Shown here in pieces: positions 6,277-9,302 of a stretch of DNA of 9,302 nucleotides (position 1 is the first letter of the stretch; each line of letters starts with the position of its first letter). Location: the NCBI GenBank assembly GCA_021781625.1, contig JAJXWL010000056.1, forward strand, positions 1 to 9,302, in the 5' to 3' direction. Under the pieces are notes generated by a model, which saw only the letters and a list, made by a program, of their open reading frames with translations, did not search any database and had not been told where the DNA came from. This DNA is from a bacterium (GTDB lineage: Bacteria > Spirochaetota > Spirochaetia > JABEVK01). A program made the position numbers and the translations under genes.

Positions 6277-6306
6277 TTGACCCCCTGTCAAACGCTCGGC
6301 TAGAAT
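6277..6306 (+). promoter_or_regulatory. Strong candidate promoter for leuS
   Basis: TTGACC (6277-6282) and TAGAAT (6301-6306) each match five of six consensus bases, with an 18-nt spacer. The -10 ends eight nucleotides before ATG 6315, so the transcript should start about two nucleotides before the start codon or at it. This is the best sigma70-type promoter in the window. Confidence 0.6.
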
Positions 6307-6312
6307 AGGGGG
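6281..6312 (+). repeat. CCCCCT/AGGGGG inverted repeat before leuS
   Basis: CCCCCT (6281-6286) and AGGGGG (6307-6312) are exact complements separated by 20 nt. They flank the -10 element. The right arm would be the Shine-Dalgarno sequence of leuS but lies only two nucleotides from the ATG, too close for normal use. In transcripts reading through from the kinase gene the arms could pair and block leuS initiation. The repeat could instead be an operator. Confidence 0.35.
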
Positions 6313-6314
6313 CT

Positions 6315-8753
6315 ATGAGTAAGTATCCCTACGAAACAATTGAACCCAAATGGCAAGAATTCTGGGCTAAAAACAAAACTTTTCGAGCGGTAGAAGATCC
6401 CTCTGTACCGCAAAACCGTCGACTCTACGTTCTAGACATGTTTCCCTATCCCTCTGGGGCTGGACTTCACGTCGGCCATCCCGAAGGCTATACGGCTACC
6501 GACATTTGGTGCCGCTTTCGTCGTCACCAAGGGGACAACGTCCTTCACCCGATGGGATTTGACAGCTTTGGCCTACCTGCCGAAAACTACGCCATCAAAA
6601 CCGGAACACATCCTGAAACGACAACGGTGGCTAACATCAACCGGTTTCGTCAGCAGATTCAAAGTTTAGGGTTTTCGTACGACTGGGATCGTGAAGTTTC
6701 GACCCACACCCCGGAATACTACCGCTGGACCCAATGGATCTTTCTTCAACTGTTCAAAAAAGGGTTGGCTTACGAAGCGCAAATGCCCATCAATTGGTGC
6801 CCCAGCTGTCAGACTGGGTTGGCCAACGAAGAAGTGGTCGATGGGAAATGTGACCGTTGTGGAACCCCCGTCGAACGCCGGAACCTGCGCCAATGGGTAC
6901 TCAAAATTACAGCCTATGCCGACCGCTTAGAAAAAGACTTGGACCTTTTAGATTGGAGCGAAAGCATCAAGACCATGCAGCGGAACTGGATTGGCCGCTC
7001 TGAGGGGGCTGATGTTCTCTTTGAGGTAGAAAATCTTCGTGACGAAACCGGAAAACCCCATTCTTTTTGGATTTTTACGACTCGTCCCGATACTCTGTAT
7101 GGGGTAACCTACATGGTCTTGGCTCCCGATCATGCCCTGGTCGATACCATCACCACGCCACAGCAGAGACAGGCGGTTTTGGATTATCAAGAGCAAACCC
7201 GTCGAAAAAGTGACTTGGAACGCACCGATCTCGCTAAAGAGAAGACAGGGGTATTTACCGGTGCCTACGCGCTCAACCCCGTCAATGGAAAACGAGTTCC
7301 CATTTGGATTTCGGATTATGTTTTAGCCGGCTACGGTTTTGGAGCCATCATGGCCGTACCCGCCCACGATACCCGTGACTGGGCGTTTGCTCATCAGTTT
7401 GGGCTTGAGGTGATCCCTGTCATATCTCCCACCGGTAAGGCCGAATCCTTGACTGAATGCTATACGGGCCCCGGTGTGATGGTGAACTCGCAAGAGTATG
7501 ACGGCTGGGCCAGCGAAAAGGTCAAAAAAGCCGTCACCGAAAAGCTGGAAAAAGAAGGTCGTGGCCGGCTTTCGGTCAATTACAAATTACGAGATTGGAT
7601 CTTTAGCCGCCAGCGCTATTGGGGCGAGCCCATCCCGGTCGTTCATTGTCCAGACCATGGTATTGTACCCCTTCCCGAAACTGAACTGCCCCTTCGTCTT
7701 CCCGAAGTGAGAAGTTATGCCCCGACGGGTACCGGCGAAAGCCCCTTGGCCGCCATTGCGGATTGGGTCAATACCACTTGTCCTGTTTGTGGTAAGCCTG
7801 CCAAGCGTGAAACCAATACCATGCCCCAATGGGCTGGTTCCTGTTGGTACTACTTGCGCTACTTAGATCCCCACAATACCCAGGCTTTTGCTGATCCCGA
7901 GAAAATTGCTTACTGGATGCCCGTTGACCTCTATGTTGGTGGGGCTGAGCACGCCGTCCTGCATCTTTTATACGCTCGATTCTGGCACAAAGTCCTTTTT
8001 GACTTGGGCTTGGTCACGACTCCCGAACCGTTTCAACGCTTAATTAATCAGGGAATGATTTTAGGCGAGAACGGCCAGAAGATGTCTAAAAGCATGGGCA
8101 ATGTGGTCAATCCTGATGAGATTGTGCGGGAGTATGGGGCCGATACCTTACGCGTCTATGAAATGTTCATGGGACCTTTGCAGGATTCTAAACCTTGGAA
8201 CACCAATGGTGTAGCGGGAGCGTCACGCTTTTTGAACCGGCTTTGGCGCATGGGAGAGTCCACGTTTACCAACGATGAACCAACCAAGGCTCAGCTGAAA
8301 GTCTTGCACAAAACGATTAAAAAAGTGACAACAGACACTCAGAACCTGAGTTTTAATACGGCAATCAGCGCCATGATGGTTTTTTTGAACGAGGCGGAAG
8401 GGTTTACCTCGTTCCCTCGTCAGCTTTGGCGCTCCTTTGTGATCCTCGTGTCTCCGTATGCCCCGCACTTAGCTGAAGAACTGTGGGAAAGGCTCGGTGA
8501 GACCCCCAGCATTTCCAAGGAACCTTGGCCTCTTTGGGATGAAGCTCTTTGTCAGGACGAAGAAGTTGAAATGGTCTTTCAAATTAACGGAAAAATTCGT
8601 TCCCGCCTCACAGTCCCCTCGGGACTGACTCCTGTCCAAATGGAAGAGTTGGCCCGTCAAGACGCTCGCATCATTGCCTTAACAGAAGGGAAAACCATCC
8701 TTAAGATTATTACAGTTCCGAATAAATTAGTTAATATTGTGGTTCAAGGTTAA
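6315..8753 (+). CDS. leuS: Leucyl-tRNA synthetase
   Basis: This complete 812-residue class I synthetase attaches leucine to tRNA(Leu) in the cytoplasm. The HIGH-type motif is HVGH (residues 52-55, in [16 protein letters not shown]) and KMSKS is at 589-593 ([17 protein letters not shown]). A zinc-knuckle-like pair, CPSC (162-165) and CDRC (179-182), precedes the CP1 editing domain. That domain has TTRPDT (255-260) and AHDTRDW (350-356), the Thr-rich and Asp regions of the editing pocket, so proofreading is probably intact. A second CPVC occurs at 489-492. WYYLRYLDP and [16 protein letters not shown] match the catalytic-core signatures. The C-terminal domain ([12 protein letters not shown], near residue 755) is present, and the length is normal for bacteria outside Proteobacteria. 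The start is unambiguous. The overall sequence recalls spirochaete enzymes. The gene starts 45 nt after the kinase gene with its own promoter. Confidence 0.98.
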   Translation: MSKYPYETIEPKWQEFWAKNKTFRAVEDPSVPQNRRLYVLDMFPYPSGAGLHVGHPEGYTATDIWCRFRRHQGDNVLHPMGFDSFGLPAENYAIKTGTHPETTTVANINRFRQQIQSLGFSYDWDREVSTHTPEYYRWTQWIFLQLFKKGLAYEAQMPINWCPSCQTGLANEEVVDGKCDRCGTPVERRNLRQWVLKITAYADRLEKDLDLLDWSESIKTMQRNWIGRSEGADVLFEVENLRDETGKPHSFWIFTTRPDTLYGVTYMVLAPDHALVDTITTPQQRQAVLDYQEQTRRKSDLERTDLAKEKTGVFTGAYALNPVNGKRVPIWISDYVLAGYGFGAIMAVPAHDTRDWAFAHQFGLEVIPVISPTGKAESLTECYTGPGVMVNSQEYDGWASEKVKKAVTEKLEKEGRGRLSVNYKLRDWIFSRQRYWGEPIPVVHCPDHGIVPLPETELPLRLPEVRSYAPTGTGESPLAAIADWVNTTCPVCGKPAKRETNTMPQWAGSCWYYLRYLDPHNTQAFADPEKIAYWMPVDLYVGGAEHAVLHLLYARFWHKVLFDLGLVTTPEPFQRLINQGMILGENGQKMSKSMGNVVNPDEIVREYGADTLRVYEMFMGPLQDSKPWNTNGVAGASRFLNRLWRMGESTFTNDEPTKAQLKVLHKTIKKVTTDTQNLSFNTAISAMMVFLNEAEGFTSFPRQLWRSFVILVSPYAPHLAEELWERLGETPSISKEPWPLWDEALCQDEEVEMVFQINGKIRSRLTVPSGLTPVQMEELARQDARIIALTEGKTILKIITVPNKLVNIVVQG

Positions 8754-8775
8754 CTGCTGTTCTGAGCAAAGGGCT

Positions 8776-8783
8776 AAAGGGGG
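8776..8783 (+). promoter_or_regulatory. Ribosome binding site fixing the GTG start of the GAF gene
   Basis: AAAGGGGG lies six nucleotides before GTG 8790. The frame is closed upstream by TAA at 8775-8777, so GTG is the only sensible start; the next in-frame ATG is at 8850, inside the first helix. Confidence 0.75.
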
Positions 8784-8789
8784 CTTGCC

Positions 8790-9302
8790 GTGTCAAAAAT
8801 TTCTCATTCTCACCGTCATCAAAAGTTAATCGAAGCTACAAAGCGGATCATGACCGAGCTCGACCTCAATGCCCTCTTACAAACGCTGATTTCTGAGACC
8901 TGTTCCGTCGTAGGGGCCGAACGAAGCACGTTGTTTTTAATCGATGCTGAGCGGAGAGAATTGTACTCCAAGGTTTTTCTGGGGACAGGCATTCAAGAGA
9001 TTCGTTTTGCCGTGGATAGGGGTTTGGCAGGCTATGCCGCCAAGTCTGGTGAAGTTGTGAATATCGCCGATGCCTATGCGGATTCTCGGTTTAACCGCGA
9101 GATCGACCAACAGACCGGCTTTCGAACGCAAGCGCTTTTAACCATGCCGATTCGGAATAAAGATGGCCATATTATTGGGGTTGTTCAGGTCTTGAATAAA
9201 GTTGGTGGCGGCGCGTTTACCGCCAATGACGTGGATGAACTGGAAGCCTTCTGTTCCCTGATGGCCATCAGCATTGAAAATGCTTTGGCTTATGAAAAGC
9301 TT
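8790..9302 (+). CDS. GAF-domain signalling protein, N-terminal part
   Basis: The frame opens at GTG 8790 and is still open at the right edge, giving 171 residues. A short basic/His-rich N-terminus (SKISHSHRHQ) leads into a helix (LIEATKRIMTELDLNALLQTLI) and then one GAF domain at about 25-168. Recognisable steps are VVGAERSTLFLID, FAVDRGLAGYAAKSGEVVNIADAYADSRFN, TMPIRNKDGHIIGVVQVLNK, and the closing helix AFCSLMAISIENALAYEKL. GAF domains bind small ligands such as cyclic nucleotides or mediate dimerisation. The NK...F...D part of the NKFDE motif is present, but the final E is displaced (FTANDVDE). The output domain is off the edge; cyclase, kinase, phosphatase or HD-type outputs are all possible. 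It lies 36 nt after leuS with no terminator or promoter seen, so it is probably co-transcribed. Confidence 0.88.
   Translation, partial: MSKISHSHRHQKLIEATKRIMTELDLNALLQTLISETCSVVGAERSTLFLIDAERRELYSKVFLGTGIQEIRFAVDRGLAGYAAKSGEVVNIADAYADSRFNREIDQQTGFRTQALLTMPIRNKDGHIIGVVQVLNKVGGGAFTANDVDELEAFCSLMAISIENALAYEKL

Noticed and set aside
6270..6314. T-box or leucine-responsive leader upstream of leuS
   Set aside because: The gap is only 45 nt, with no room for specifier and antiterminator structures, and a strong promoter lies directly before the ATG.
8754..8789. Terminator between leuS and the GAF gene
   Set aside because: Only three-base pairings can be drawn and there is no T-run; the 36-nt gap is better read as an operon junction.
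1..9302. Defence system, prophage, insertion sequence, CRISPR array or tRNA genes
   Set aside because: No transposase, integrase, regularly spaced repeats or cloverleaf sequence was seen; every stretch over 300 bases is accounted for by a protein gene.

Overview
This is a compact, protein-coding bacterial window of roughly balanced base composition. It has ten genes, hardly any intergenic DNA, and no RNA gene, mobile element or CRISPR array that I could see. The organism is a diderm: it has an ExbB/ExbD/TonB-like energy-transduction cassette and a signal-peptide-bearing beta-barrel protein ending in Phe. The 812-residue leucyl-tRNA synthetase reads, from memory, most like those of Spirochaetota. 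That placement is an impression without alignment, and the phylum should be treated as open.

Layout: (1) 3-326, the C-terminal end of a PP2C-type Ser/Thr phosphatase cut by the left edge. (2) 411-3585, a forward unit of exbB-like, exbD-like and tonB-like genes with start/stop overlaps, then an outer-membrane beta-barrel gene 21 nt downstream. The barrel's C-terminal third carries Omp85/surface-antigen-like sequence (VRG, GNLELRF, FYDYGSW). (3) 3582-4088, a TPR protein on the minus strand, whose stop codon shares the tetranucleotide CTAG with the stop of the barrel gene. (4) 4147-6269, an OmpR-family response regulator and its sensor histidine kinase, overlapping by ATGA and divergent from the TPR gene across a 58-bp spacer with nearly mirror-symmetric promoters. 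(5) 6315-8753, leuS, followed at 8790 by a GAF-domain gene that runs off the right edge and is probably co-transcribed.

How the parts work together: the ExbB/ExbD pair should harvest proton motive force and the TonB-like protein should carry that energy across the periplasm, with the adjacent barrel as the obvious candidate partner. The two-component pair is a self-contained signalling module with no obvious adjacent target gene except the divergent TPR gene. The PP2C fragment and the GAF protein are further signalling genes at the edges.

The most notable pattern is in start regions. Three genes that could be first in a transcript (barrel, TPR, leuS) lack a well-spaced Shine-Dalgarno sequence and instead have a -10-like hexamer ending 5-8 nt before the start codon, suggesting leaderless or near-leaderless mRNAs. 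Operon-internal genes such as the exbD-like, tonB-like and GAF genes have normal Shine-Dalgarno sequences. I found no wholly new multi-gene system. The best candidates for a second look are the TonB-cassette-linked Omp85-like barrel without a visible POTRA region, and the start-site architecture.
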